A stretch of 64,000 nt of DNA from Oxyruncus cristatus (GCA_013399855.1 VXAY01003151.1:320466-384465), one strand, 5' to 3'; shown: positions 21,865 through 35,100, counted from the first letter of the stretch. Made by a program: numbers and translations. The notes: generated from the sequence alone by a model not told the origin.

Positions 21865-22390
21865 AAGTCACAGAATGGTTTGGGTTAGAAAGGACTGCAA
21901 AGATCATCTTGTTCCAACCCCCTGACATGGGCAGGGACACCTTCCACTAGCCCAGGTTGCTCCAGGCCCCGTCCAACCTGGCCTGGAACACTTTGAGGCA
22001 GCCACAGCTTCTCTGGGCAACCTGTGACAGGACCTCCCCACTCTCACAGGGAAGAATTCCTTCCCAATATCCCATCTAACCCTGCCCTCGGTCAGTTTGA
22101 AGCCATTCCCCCTTGTCCTGTCACTCCATGCCTTGTCCAAAGTCCCTCTCCAGCTCTCCTGGAGCCCCTTTAGGCCCTGGAAGGGGCTCTAAGATGTCCC
22201 TGGAGCCTTCTCTTCTCCAGGAGAACACCCCCAGCTCTCCCAGCCTGGCTCCAGAGCAGAGGGGCTCCAGCTCTCAGAGCATCCCCTCGGCCTCCTCTGA
22301 ACTCACTCCAACAGACCCACATCCATCTTGTGCTGAGGACTCCAGAGCTGGACACAGAACTCCAGGCGGGGTCTCATGAGGAGAGTAGGT
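21865..22390 (-). mobile_element. CR1 LINE 3' fragment, longest simple copy in the window
   Basis: Reversed tail AAGTCACAGAATGGTTTGGG, then CACCTTCCACTAGCCCAGG, TCTCTGGGCAACCTGTGACAG and GGAGCCTTCTCTTCTCCAGG. It continues further 5' than most copies here, through CTCTGAACTCACTCCAACAG and CTCCAGGCGGGGTCTCATGAG. Confidence 0.93.
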
Positions 22391-25300
22391 GGGGAGAATC
22401 ATCTCCCTTGACCTGCTGACTTGAATTCCTCAGTGCCCTCTTTTGTTCCCAGGATTCTCCGTTCCTCCCCCAGGTTCAAGCACAGGGAGCTGCTCCCTTT
22501 TGCCTATTCGGATCTCCTGAGAACTCCCCGCCTCGCCGCAGCCATGGCTCTGCCAACCGCTCGGCTTTTCCTTCCTGGCACTGCTCTCCCTGTCATTATC
22601 ATTCTGCTCCGGAGCCTCAGCTGCAGGTTCACCGCTGTAACACCAGAACAAAGCGCTGTATCAATTAGTTTGACCTCCCAGCTCGCAGGGGCTGCCACGT
22701 TTCCCCCAGTTCCTTCTGCGCTGGGACTTGAATTCTTTATTTTTCAAGCCCTGGCAGCTGTGTGGGTTTATCTGTACCCGCGATGGCTTTGTGTGGAGTC
22801 AGCGTGGCTTCCATAGGATTTAACGGTTCGGGATCAGCAGTGCATACCAATAGAGCTGCACTTGTTCTGGGGCCAGTTTGGGTTTAGGAGAGATGCAGTT
22901 TCTGAGCCTGGGCTGGTAAAGCACTGCCAGAGCTCGGCTGTGGCACAGCTCCAGCCTTTCTGTGCCACATGTCCCACTCCTGGAAGCAGAAAGTTTGGGA
23001 GAACAGTGACAGGGTGTCCCACCAGCACCGCATGAAGTCATTCCTGGCTCAGCTCAGCAGACTGATGAATGCCTGCTGGTCTGCAGAGCTGCTCTGATGG
23101 TGTCCAGCACAGGCAGGGCCCCGAATCTCTGGGTACATCTGCACCACAGCCAATTAACAAACCCTCCTGTGAGCCCCCAGGCCACAGGAACCGTCTGAGC
23201 TAAATCCAACAAGCTCTGAAGTACCTGAGCTGACTCAGTTTCGAGCATTTCCAGCTGCACAACAAAGTATTCTCAGATGATGCTCGGGGAGAACGCCGAG
23301 CCGGGTTTATACATCTTTAATAATGCAAAGGCAAAAAGGTAAACTAAACTGAGGGGGAAAAAGGAAAGGGGGGAAAAAATCCAGTGGAGAGGAATCACCG
23401 TACATTTTTCCCCTCAAAAAGCTATTAATTAAATATTAGTTTGAATCTGAGTGATCCTGGGGATATTACACTTCATACCAGGACTCTTATGGGGCCATAT
23501 AGCTGCCTCCAGCAATATGTATGAATTTTCCCTTTTTCTTTTCTACTTGTTCAGTCCCATTTTTTATTTCCAATCCCTACCTCGGTGTCAATTCTGAACA
23601 AGAGGAGGCTTTTAGGCAAAATTGCCTTATCCCTTTTACCGACAGAAGACCAATACAGGTTGTCAAAGCCCCTGCTAAAAGCCCTCTGTTGTCATCCATT
23701 CCAACAGCTCAGAATTTAATACGGGAGACAAGAGACACAGAGAAACAGATGGGAGGTGGCAAGAACACAGTAACACAAACAGTCTAATTTTATTGGCAAG
23801 GGTAAAAACTCCCTTGTGTTGCTGTTCTGTAGCTTGTCCCACTTTACTGGCTTCCACGCAAGACTCCACATGCAAACCCAGACATTGTATCATTAACCTC
23901 CACAATTTCCTGCAGCACCGAGTTTCACTGGTTAATTATATGTTGTATAAACAAATCTCTTGGTTTTGACCTAGTTTGAGTATTATTGGATGGGTAAATC
24001 GTGTCTGATATGAGGTAGTAGAACTTCTTCCTTTGCTTAAAGAATAGTTTTGATTACAAACAAGACATCAGGCTTGGTGGGTTTTTTTTTCCATATCTCT
24101 GAGTTATAACCCCTTGAAGTAAATTAAAAAAAAAAAACTAATTGCTTTGGGGTTTGGATCAGGCCGAATGTGACTTGAGACACTCACAAGACACCAACCC
24201 ACACATCAGACGTTTATTGGTTAAGGAAATGTAAAATCCTCAAGCCCTTTATCTACACAGAGTAGAAGAGCGAAATGGAGTTGCTTTTTTTTTTTTAACT
24301 ATTTGGGGAGAACTCAGTTACTAATGAAATAAGCAGGTAGGTAGACAGGAAGGTTTAGAGGTAGGGATCATCCTGCAGCAGCTCAGAGAATTACACAGAA
24401 ACCACATTAAATGCTGTTCCAGCCTCTGATCTCACTTATATTCAGGTTTCTTGACAGCATTTGCTTTTGCTTGTTTTCTGGATGAGATTTTGGCACTGTT
24501 GAGATTTACGAGCCGAGGAGACTGAAGCTCTGTGTTTATCCAGGGAGAGCACAGGCAGCTAGAGCAGGAAACCTCAGGGCTCCCAAACTCACCTGCCCCT
24601 CAGCACCTGGCTGGTTTTATTTCTAGTCTCACCAAGCTCCAGGTAACAACCTGCAGACCATCGTGTCCATTTAAAGGCCCAAACACCAGTTTATACGAAA
24701 TGGGGGGTTCAGGGTTTGAAGAAGCCAGAAGCACAGGAATATTCCCTGCCCCATTAAGCAATTCTCACATAATGGATTAATGAGTTGCTGATATATCCAT
24801 CCTGCTGGGGCAGTCATTAACCAATTCTGGTTACTGCCTGGATAGCAGATGGGGCCACCTCCTCATGCCAGGGATGGAAACACTCCTAAAGCTTTAGGGT
24901 AGGATGGGGGAAGCTCAGTAATCCTCTAGGAAGCATGTTAGTGGTTCAGGTATTAACTGGGTTCACAGGAAATCCCAGGGGAAAGGGAAGCCTGAGTGTA
25001 GAGAACTGCAGGGAGCATTTGGATATCTGAGGTTACAGATATCCCTGTAACCACATCCATGCTCCTTTTTGGCAAAAGCAGGTCCTAGGATAAAGGCTTT
25101 GCTTGAGACACGCCATTTCCTTCCCTTTAACATTTAAACTCTGCACTCAAATGCTGACCTGGGGATTTTTTAATGAAGCACCTTTTTGCTGTTTCAGTTT
25201 CCTCAACTGACAAACCTCCCGTCGGCTTTTCCCTTTTAGCTTCTTGTTTGCTCAGCAACGAGGCTTTGCATAATTAAAACCATTTTTCAGTTCTTCTGGC

Positions 25301-28217
25301 CTGCAATATTTATTTTTTCGTAAAAAATATCAAAGGAGTGGTTTTGTGTGACTGACTGACTGACTGCAAGCACTTCAGGTGCTTGTCTGTTCTTCAGTTA
25401 CACAACTTTTTAAATTTAACTGTAGAATTTGCCACAGACTTGTAGAATTTTCCCACAGAATTCTGTAGCCTTTCGAGCATCTCTCAGTGCTCGAGACTTC
25501 AGTGACCCCTGGGAACAGCTCTGACTCAGTTCTTCTCCTGGTGTCAACACTTCACATCCACTTCCAAGCAGAATCTGTAGAGCAGTTATAGTGAGATTTG
25601 GAATAAGCAGCCGAAGTATTTTCAACACCGCCCCCCCTCAACCAAATTGCCCCAAATAATGAAAAGCTTTGTTGGAAACTCCTTCCCCTCCTTATGTAAC
25701 AAATTAGGTAGGAAAATACTCAGCAGAGCAGAGGTGTTTTTTTTCAGGCACTAAGTCCTCTACCAACAACTTGTTGCTCGGAAAAAAACCACCTTGTTTC
25801 CCATTTCAGACTCAGGTTCCATGTGCGGAATTTGCAAAAAAGATAAGGAAAAGCCTCTATAAATACCTAAACCAAAGCTGCATAGTTCAAGCTTCCATGG
25901 CCACATGCAGACTAATAATTACTAAGGCAATCAAAGGCACTTCAGAAAATACAGTCCGTGTCCCAATTCAAGCAGTTTTACCCCAAAGTGCCTGAAGGCT
26001 TGGTAGCTGCTCCACGGTGGCTTTGTATCCTCCTAATTTTCAAACTCCTGTAGCCAAACAGGCTCTGCCTCAGGAAAGAATGCAGCTTCCAGCCAAGAAG
26101 CTGGAACCAAGAGTTGTCAGTGTGGATTTTGAGGCATAAATTGAATCACTAAAAAATCTCTAAAGTGGATTTGAGGTAGGATAAAGCTGGATCCGCAGAT
26201 CTTGGGCCTGCAAAAGTTGTCCACAGGACTGGAACATGAAAACCATGAAAATTTAAGCCTACAAAAGGGGGCATTTCACAAATTGATGGCTTATCAAAAA
26301 CTAGAATTACACAGAAGCAATTATTCATAACTACACTGAGCATAATCCCCCTCACACAGGCTGTAGGCAGAGTCACTGCCATCAATGGGGACTTTGTCGC
26401 TGGTTTCAATGGGCACAGGATGTGACCAGAGCAGCATCTGCAGCAGCTCCCAGAGAGGAACATGAGGAAGAAAATCTTCATTTGTAACTCAGTGTTTCAT
26501 GTTTCAAAAGACTGGCCTCAGATGTGCTTCAGAAACTCTTTTTTTTTTTGGTATCTCTTTCTTCATGGAGCTGCATATTTATCAACTCTAGTCCTAGACA
26601 TGATCTTAAGAGCTTATCTCTCAAGGGATCTGAACTTCTTTCCAATTTGCGTCTTTATTAAAATAATCAGGGCTTGAAATTAATTTTTTTTTTATTGCTC
26701 ACAATCTTTGCAACTTTCATCAAGAGCTGGTAGTTCATTTCCACCTCTTTTTTGAGACTCTTTACTTATTTATTTGCTCATCTGCCTCTAGCAAGTTCAC
26801 GTTCTGAGGACAGAAAAGCAAAAAAGTGCAGGTAAAAGGGAATTAATAATTTATTTGAAGATTAAGGAAATCAAGGAAATGTGCTATCAAATTTTGATTC
26901 TAGTAAGGAATTCCTGCAGACCTACTATAACTCAACTTCTCAGTAGCTTTTTTTCTCAGTTACCATGTAAAAGTGAGGTAAATAACACCCTTCTACTTTA
27001 TAAGAGCATTTCACAGCTAAATAATTTAGGAACAGACTGTGCTACACTTTTTTTTCACATTTTTTGATGGCTTACTATACAAGTATCCCCAAGGACCAGC
27101 AAACCCGTGTGACAACTCCAGTGACAGGATTCCTTAGGGACCACTTCCACAACCATGTGGTATCAGCCCTAATAAAGAATGACAGAATCTGGCTGTTAAA
27201 ACTTCATGAGATGCTCAAACACTGTGGTGACAGCAACCATTAAACTATAGATAAATTACATCTGAAACAACCCCAATTTGCCGCATTCCCAACTTCTAAA
27301 ATATCCTCTGATTTCAGCATTGCTACTCTATTCTCAGCAGGGGATTTTTTTCATCTAAAACCTCATCTGAATTTCTCCTCAGACAAGGACATAATTGCAG
27401 ATATTGCTGCCAGGGAAAATTCCTGCAATGAGTTCTGGTTTGTACAACTTTTGAAAAACATTTGGAAATGTTTCGCTTCTTGGATGGTGAGGACTGGGCA
27501 AGTGCCCTCTCCCTGTTTAGAAGCAGACAAAACTTCTTGCTGGAATTAATAAAGGTGCTGTTACAGGAGTATTTATATAAATTAAATTGATGGGCTACAC
27601 GAAAAGCTGTTTTAAGCTGCTGGACATCCTCAGGGTGAAGGAAGTTGGCCAGAAGGATGCGTTAGGCTGAGGATTGACAGATTTAATACTCCTTCCTGAG
27701 CAGCTTGACCCTTCATTTTCTAGTTATCGTTCTCACACTCTGGAAACATCCCAAACTCGGAATAAACAACCTATGGCCTGCCGCAATTATTAGAATGTCT
27801 TGGGTTTCATTTTTTCGGGGGTTCTTAAGATGTGGCAGGGTTGAGGCTGAGCAAGGGGCAGGATGATCCCACGTTCTCGTCCTGAGGGAGAACCAGGGCA
27901 GCCCTGTGTGATGAACGCATTGCAGCAAACGTTTTTCCATACATAATCTTCTGTGGACTTTTTTTATGCTCGCAAAAATATTTTCCCTTCATAGGGAATC
28001 GTCTCAGGCTTCTCGAATTAAAGGGGTGAAGGAGCTGAGGGGGGAGGTCGTTCATCTCCACAGCCCTGCCTGGGCGTGATGGTGACGGGGAACATCCCCC
28101 TGTGGCGATTATTTATTCTGTAAACGTTATTTATTCTCTAATGGTTATTTATTCTGCTATTTATTCATGTTACTTATTCTGTAAAGCCCTTCTTCCTCCT
28201 CCCCGAGCCGCGTCTAG
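22391..28217. other. Long intergenic stretch, no gene recognised
   Basis: About 5.8 kb free of recognisable CR1 and of exons I can support. I searched for SS18L2, which in human lies between SEC22C and NKTR, and did not see its conserved SNH-domain reading frame. A (GACT)n tract of four units lies near 25350. Some of this may be first-intron DNA if SEC22C transcripts start beside NKTR. Confidence 0.5.
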
Positions 28218-28400
28218 AGAGACGGGTAAGCAAATCTGCGCTCCCATTTCTACGGAGAAGGGAAAACACCAGAGGGAACCAAGCAGCTATTTCCAGGATT
28301 TAAAATCACAGCCCACCACTTATGGGCAATTACACTTCCCATAGGGAGCAAGCACGAGTTAAGAGCTGGATTTATTCTAATTTTATTTATTTATTTTAAG
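28218..28400. repeat. Left arm of an inverted repeat flanking the NKTR promoter
   Basis: The core 28221-28344 (from GACGGGTAAGCAAATCTG to TTACACTTCCCATAGGGAG) is the reverse complement, at roughly 80% by eye, of 29641-29764. Weaker similarity extends through the GGATTTATT/T-rich part to about 28400. Confidence 0.85.
28351..28400. repeat. Direct repeat unit 1 (AGCACGAGTTAAGAGCTGGA)
   Basis: AGCACGAGTTAAGAGCTGGA followed by TTTATTCTAATTTTATTTA recurs 172 bp downstream at 28523 as AGCACGAGTTAAAAGTTGGA followed by TTTATTATAATTATTATTT. Confidence 0.85.
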
Positions 28401-28522
28401 CGTCGTTTTAAACACGGCACGGCACCGGGGGAGGTCGGTCACGCCATGGAGGGGAGCGGAACCCTCATCCCCTCATGGCGCTGTCGCCCGTACCCCCCCA
28501 AGCTTCCCCCCAACCCCGGGAG

Positions 28523-28570
28523 AGCACGAGTTAAAAGTTGGATTTATTATAATTATTATTTTTTTAAAAA
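28523..28570. repeat. Direct repeat unit 2 upstream of NKTR exon 1
   Basis: Second copy of the unit at 28351, between that unit and the CpG-rich core promoter. Confidence 0.85.
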
Positions 28571-28689
28571 ACAGTCATCCTTTTATTACATGACGGGTGA
28601 GACCCCTCTCTCGTCCCCTCACGGCTCCGCCTTCCCCTCACGCAGAGGGCGGGAGAGGCGGGGAAAGGGGCGGTGCCCGGCGCGGCCAT

Positions 28690-28803
28690 TGAGCCCCGGC
28701 GGGTAATGGCGGCCGGAGGCGGCGGCGCCGCCTGGCGGCGGGGCGGGGACAGCGGGGGCTGAGGGGGGGCCGTCGTGAGGGGACAAAGCGCCGGAGCCGC
28801 CAG
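28690..28803 (+). other. NKTR: NKTR non-coding exon 1 (5' end approximate)
   Basis: GC-rich sequence ending in CCGCCAG followed by the donor GTAAAA at 28804-28809. Exon 2 then has an acceptor at 29029 and the start codon 23 bases later. The transcription start cannot be fixed from sequence, so the left boundary is a guess. Confidence 0.6.
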
Positions 28804-28809
28804 GTAAAA

Positions 28810-28931
28810 NNNNNNNNNNNNNNNNNNNNNNNNNNNNNNNNNNNNNNNNNNNNNNNNNNNNNNNNNNNNNNNNNNNNNNNNNNNNNNNNNNNNNNNNNNN
28901 NNNNNNNNNNNNNNNNNNNNNNNNNNNNNNN
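28810..28931. other. Assembly gap (122 N) in NKTR intron 1
   Basis: Run of N immediately after the exon 1 donor. Confidence 0.99.
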
Positions 28932-29029
28932 GGGGCGGGAAGGGCCGCCCCGCTGTAAATGAAGCCCTGGGTGAGGAGGGAGGGACGGGAGGAGGGATCT
29001 CGGGGGCTCCTTCTGTGCTTTGTGTCCAG

Positions 29030-29051
29030 GTGGCGAGGCCGAGGGGCGGCC
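29030..29051 (+). other. NKTR: NKTR 5' UTR part of exon 2
   Basis: Begins after the acceptor TTTGTGTCCAG and contains no upstream ATG. The start context is GCGGCCATGG, an optimal Kozak match. Confidence 0.8.
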
Positions 29052-29109
29052 ATGGGGGTGCAGGACCGGCCCCAGTGCTTCTTTGAGATCGAGATCAACA
29101 GGGAGCCAG
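29052..29109 (+). CDS. NKTR: NKTR coding exon 1 (mRNA exon 2)
   Basis: Encodes [19 protein letters not shown] and the first base of the next codon. This is the start of the cyclophilin beta barrel. Donor is GTAGGG. Confidence 0.96.
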
Positions 29110-32100
29110 GTAGGGCTGCGCCTGGGGGCTTTTTCACCGCGTTTTCACCCCTTGATAATGGGCCCAAGCCGCTAGCAGCGAGTTTGACTATAGATGTGTT
29201 ATTTCTGAGTTACTTTTTAATAACTTCGGGTGTTTTCTTCGGTGCTGGATGCTCCTGGCTCTCTCCTGGGTTCGGTTTTTATTTGCACACGTGAATTTAA
29301 AGGTTTGGAGAGGCTCATAAACGCTGTTTCTGAAGGTAAAAAGCTGTCTGGTGATGTGTTACACCGTTTCTATTACACCTTTGCTATACCAGCTCTATAA
29401 ACTGTGGAAAACTGGGACAAGCTCTGAGGAGGCTGGAGGTTTACTCCTATAAGTATTTTTAGTCATACAGTAATTAAAATTGGGAAGGGACCTCAGGAGG
29501 TGATAAGGGCTAAATCCTCCTGCTCAAAATGAGTCTTTTGAATGTAAAAGAAGAACTGACCATTCAGCCATTCACCAGGTGGCCTGTTTAAGGGAAAAAA
29601 AAAAATAAAAAAATAAATCCATCCCTTAACATGTATTTTCCCTATGGGAAGTGTAATTCCCATGAGTGGTAGACTGTGAGTTTTAGTTCTGGAATAGCTG
29701 CCTGGTTACCTCTGGTGATTTCCCCATCTCTGTGAAAATGGTTGTACAGATTTTCTTACCCGTCTTCTATGATCGTGTGTTTATCGATGTGTGTTAGTTG
29801 TCTCACACAGAACTCGGTGCTTTATGTTGCTACTACTTGTCAGAGAAATGAATGTACGGGATGGCTTCATTTATGCTTTCACTTTCCTTTTCCGCTTTAA
29901 TGTTTCTCTGAAAGCCTTTGAATTAAGAGGCTGTATCTCTGGGACTCCAAATTTCGTCTGCATTCGAATGTAACTGGAACCCATTTAGCTTTTTATTTTC
30001 ACCACAATTTCGAAAGAGAGATTGATTCTGTTCTGACTTCAGAGACCTGATAGGGCATATCTATAAATCTGATGCTATTGTGGCTCCTGTCTGAGTTATT
30101 TTGGTTAACAGTGTGTATTCTGAATAGTTTTATTGAAAAGTGTTGATGGAAGTGGAGTTTTAACGTGTTCTGTTGCTTTAAATTCGGATTTACTATGGAA
30201 TGAGACGACTAAAAATGTTGTAGATTGTGTAGGTTTCCAGTTAGGGATGGTAGTTTGATGGCATTGATTTACAACCAGGACAATTCATTCTTTATCTCAT
30301 TTGCTTTTAATCTTACGAGTTTTTGTTTGTTTGTTTGTCTTGGCTCTGCATCTGAGGGATCTCTCCCTGCACTATTTCCTCTACTCTTTATGCTCAGGTT
30401 GCTGCTCCCATTTCATAATCGCTCTTGTTGCCTCGTCCCCTCCGGGCTGTGCATCGCGAGTGAAAGTTGATTACCTTGCTATCCCCTCAATCTGTTTGGG
30501 ATTGGTGACTGATAGCGGTGTCAGGGAGGAATTGCAGCGTTTGTGTTCCTGGTGGTGCAGAGCCTGGGTTACCTGGAGCAGACCCAGGGCTCTGGCTCAC
30601 TTTTGTGGCTGTCTGCATTAATTTTCTCTTCAAAGTAACAGGAATCTCCCAGCTGTGTCTCAAACTCGGGGCCCTGCTGGGTTTATTGCACCTGACTAAT
30701 GACTGGTATTTTTTGCAGGAAAATGTGCCAATTTGTAAGATGTTGGTGGTGGGACTTGTGCATAATCTTGTCATCCTGCTTTGTTCTGGTGCCTGTTTAT
30801 TAATTCACCGTGCAACTGTGCCTCGGGATTTAAGGATATATTTAAAAAGCTTAAACGTTGCTCCCTTGGCTGTGAGATGACCTTCAAAAGCAGAATCGAG
30901 TGGTAAATCAGTGCTTCCAGATGACACCAAGCACTAACTCTGAGAGCTGTGCTCTCCTGCTGACACTACTGAGGGATTAAATTTAACTTTTAAACTGCCA
31001 GCAGATTTCCAAATTAACATTTTACTGCTTTTACTTCAATAAACAAGCCGATACCCTTGTTCATTTTTCTTAGATGTTGGGAGACAGATCTGGGGAGGAG
31101 AACAGTCCTGCATTTCGTTGTTAGCGAAGAAATAGGGCATTGCGCCCACCCTGCCTGCACTGGAAAGCTGAACTAACATCTCCACAAAATGCAGGGGCAA
31201 GAGGATGTGCCTCTTGCAGCACTGGAGGCACCTCTTTGCCTGCAGAACACAAACCTGTGTCGTTTTTAACAATGGAGGTTCCTTGGAGTCCAAAAACGTT
31301 CCCCCCTCCCAGGCTTTGCTTTCCCAGTGCTTGTCAGAATACCTGTAGCAGTTAAAAGTAAGATTAATTGTACTCTAATTAGATCCCTTAGAAAACACAG
31401 CCATGAATAACGTCACTTTGCTTGTGCTTTCAGAAGTTGGTGGTTTTTTTTACAGCTTTTGTGTCCATATTTTAATTTTAGCTACAGAATCTTGGAATAA
31501 AACTTGGTGGCAGCTTGTGTATGCCTCTTAGAGTGGGGCAAACTTTGTGGGCTTAGTGTTTTTTGAGTCTAAATTTAGGCTGCTTTTAGGAAGTCGCCTG
31601 TTAAGCATTTTTTTTTCTGAATGCACGTTATGGCTTGTAATTTTTAAAGAGCAAACAGGGAATAAATCAGGAGTAAACATTTATTTTGATCCTGGCACAG
31701 GCAGCACCTTTCCCTTCTTTTGGGCCCCTCACCAGTGGATTTGGCTGCTTGCAGCATGCACATAGGATTAAAGTGCTTACAGCATTCCAAGAATTTGGGG
31801 ATGGCAGCAGATGCCTATTTAAATAATTCTGTCTTTACTCTGTGAGGCAAAATCTGTGTGAAGCTCCAGTCTTGCAGGTACCGTGATAATTGGAACAGAT
31901 GTCCCACTAGGATGTCACAGATGCTGCTCTAGCAGTTCATGTGGCCATCCAAGAACTTTTTCCCACATCTTCCCTCCTCACCCCAGCCCTGACTGACTAT
32001 ATCCATCAAAAAGTATGTTATATTTACTAATTATTACTTTGTTTAATTTTTATTCACAGCAGCTTTTTTTTCATTTCTTTTTTTTCTCCCGTGTCTTGTT

Positions 32101-35100
32101 ATAGTTTGACCCCTTGCTCACCTTTCCACTTCAGTTTCTTCTTTTCCCCGTAAGTGCCTTCCCTTATCAGTCAGTCTGTTCTTTCCTTGCTTTTCTCTTT
32201 CTAGTCCCTTTTGCCTGAAGTTTGGGGTATTCTGGGATTTCAGCTGCTATGAATTTCTGTGAGACAAACCCTGCTGTAAAATTCATTGTAGCCCTGTGCC
32301 TCCAGTAGTAACCCAGGGATGCCTTAGGGGGTTTTGTTGCCTTTCCCAAAGACAGAAACTGTTCTCAACTGGCTTCACATTAACTTTGAGTCCTTTGAAG
32401 GGAGAAAGTTGTATTTTGGCAGAAAATAGATCAGCACTTTGACTGTCCATGAGCTGATTGGCAATTCAGTTGTGTCTGGTACAGAAGGAGCCAGGGGCTC
32501 CTGTGTGGGGAGCCCCTGTTAAGGGAGACAGATATAAGATTGCAGGGAACTAGTTTAATAAAAATTGTAATCCAGTCATCGTGTAGGATTGTTGTTGTCA
32601 GTGCAGGGTGAAATGCCCTGAAGACTCACCTTGAGGCCTGGAACAAGTTGGATGAGTAAATGAAAGACAAAGCGAGCATCCTCTTGTGCCAGGAGGAGAA
32701 GTGCAGCGTCTCACTTCCACACCTCTGAATTTTTTTGTGGGCAGTACTGAAATATGTTTAGTTTTGTGGAGACCAGGGAAGAGTGGAATGGAGGGAGCTC
32801 CAGGCAGTGTTTGTGGAAGACTGGGATCAGTAGGGAGCTGGAGAAAGAAATTTGTTAACCCTAACCCTTGCCCTTTTGTAAGGAAAACCTCCGCAAAGTG
32901 TTAATGTGTCAGGATTGCAGATCCTCTGCTCAGGGGAACTGGGACATCCATTCCTGCAACTCGTATTTTAAAGAAAATCTATTCTTTTCCCCAGTAAGCT
33001 TTTATTTTCTTAGACTGTAGCTACGTTTCTACTTTAAAGCAATGTTTTTAGATTTATGGGCCTTAGTGTTCACAAATTTAGGGATAAATAAACTAATAAA
33101 ATTCAAATACAGTCCTTTAAGTGAGCTGTTACTTAAACTTGAATGCAAATCTGTCTGAGCCTTTGGGCCCTTGGCAGCCTTCCTGGTCTCAGTCTGTGCA
33201 TCACTGTCCTCATGGTTGTAATCCCTCCTTTCTCTTTTCTCCTTCAGCAGGATATTCCTGCTCATATACTGGGAAAAGTGCCCCTTCCTTGGTTTTACTC
33301 TAAGAAATTGAGAAAACCCCAATAGGTATAATTTTGAATAACCAGGTGTATGTTGGGAGTGCATATCACTGTGTGGTCTAAATATAATAAAGCAAAACAG
33401 TTCACATGACATGGAAAATAACTTAAAAAACAATGTGTTTTTTAACAAGGTCCTTTTGGAACAGTTAGGAGGCTTAATTGGAGGATTAACATTTGAAACA
33501 ATAAACATTTGAAATCAATGATGTTTTTAATAAACTTCGCTAACAGGAGCCCTTATTTTAATATAGCCTGGATATTCCTACCCTGAGTTTTTACCTCTTA
33601 ATTTGAATGAAATACTAGTTCTTCCTTAGCTGGAAAATTTGTTTACAAGTTCAAAAACAAAATAAAAAAAAATGTTCCTCTTTCAGTTTGAAAATAGAGT
33701 TCTGAAATTGGATTATTTCTGGTCATTTTGCCTTCTGGTTTCTCTAATTGGTGCAGCTCATTAGCCTCAGATAGCACTTTATGAAATCCAGCTTCAAAAC
33801 ATCTCAGACTTTACCAACAGCAAGTGCTGCCTTTATAATTACTAATAATGTACGTCTTTCATCACTCTAATTTCTGTTAAAAATCCTTAAAAATAAAAGC
33901 CTGCCAAAAAATACTTCACTAAAGTATTGGTTTACAGATAATAAGTAGGTGTAGTCCCAGCGTGTTTTGCTTCAGGCTGGAAGTGAGATCTCTCTGCAGG
34001 CTCATTTCATGGCTAAAGCCAGCTGAGGGCTCTGGGTAGGTTTGTGAGCAGCCTTCGCCTGCCTGCCTGGCTCTTTTTAGCAGTTTCTTTGTTTGTTTGT
34101 TTTCAATTCCTGTTCAAATATTATGGGTAGTCCCACAGAGCTCCTTCCCTTATCTGATAACTTAACCTTTGCATCAGGGAAATGAAACAGAAGGAAGCAT
34201 TGGAAATTTTCTCTCTGTACTGAGGGATCATTTTGGAGAAGAGGTGTCTAAATCTGAGGAAATAAGTAGCATCTCAAATGCTTCTTTTTTTTTTTGTTTT
34301 TTTTGTTAATCTGTGTATACCTCACCCCAAGCTTAAAACGAGGGTTTTTTTCGTAGGGTCTAATCATGCGTCTTTTCATTAATCTTTTTATTAACAGCTG
34401 TTATTTCCTGCATCTTTGACCAAGGTGTGAAAATGTGCTTGATCCTTCCTGACACATTTAATTGCCTGTTTGTCAGGGGAAAATATAACCTTCCAGTGAT
34501 AATGGTATTCACAGAGTTGGAGTGAAATACAGACAGTAACCCAGCAGATGGATACACAGCATGTGGTTTCTGTTGGATCAGGAGACAGCAGCGTTTTGTG
34601 TTGTTGGATAGAGGTGGGTAAGCAGTACTTCAGATTTTATGGAGGAGAAAGTCCTTCTCTTTTAATCTGGATCTGTAACCTCTGGATATTGGAAATGTGT
34701 GTTACAGTTTGTAGTTGAGTGGCATGAGAAGGCCAGGCTGGATGGGGCTCTGAGCAACCTGGTCTAATGGAAGGTGTCCCTGCCCATGGAACTGGATGAT
34801 CCTTAAGATCCCTTCCAGCCCAAATCATTCCATGATATCTATGAGCACATTCTTATTGACAAAGCATTAGTGAAAGACATTGTTCAAGTCTTGATACCTT
34901 ACTTATGAATGCCTTTTTCCATCTTCTGCCTTGTCATCTTCAAGAACTTAAAATAATGTTCTTCCATGGGATAAAAATGTGGTGTCTGCAGGTTGAGGTG
35001 CTCTAAATATGATGGAATTACAAGTAGAACTTGCAACCAGAATCCTTCTACAGTTTATGCCTAAAAGTCCCTTCTGGAGCCTGCAGGCACTGACACCTCG

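Larger units (their letters stand above)
28600..29060 (+). promoter_or_regulatory. NKTR: CpG-rich NKTR promoter region
   Basis: Sequence rich in CG, GGCGG and GGGGCGGGG words, with no TATA box near the inferred start, spanning the non-coding first exon and running to the start codon. It is interrupted by a 122-base gap. Vertebrate housekeeping genes such as NKTR commonly use such islands. In human the longest SEC22C transcripts begin very close to NKTR on the opposite strand, so the promoter may be bidirectional here; that is inference. Confidence 0.75.
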
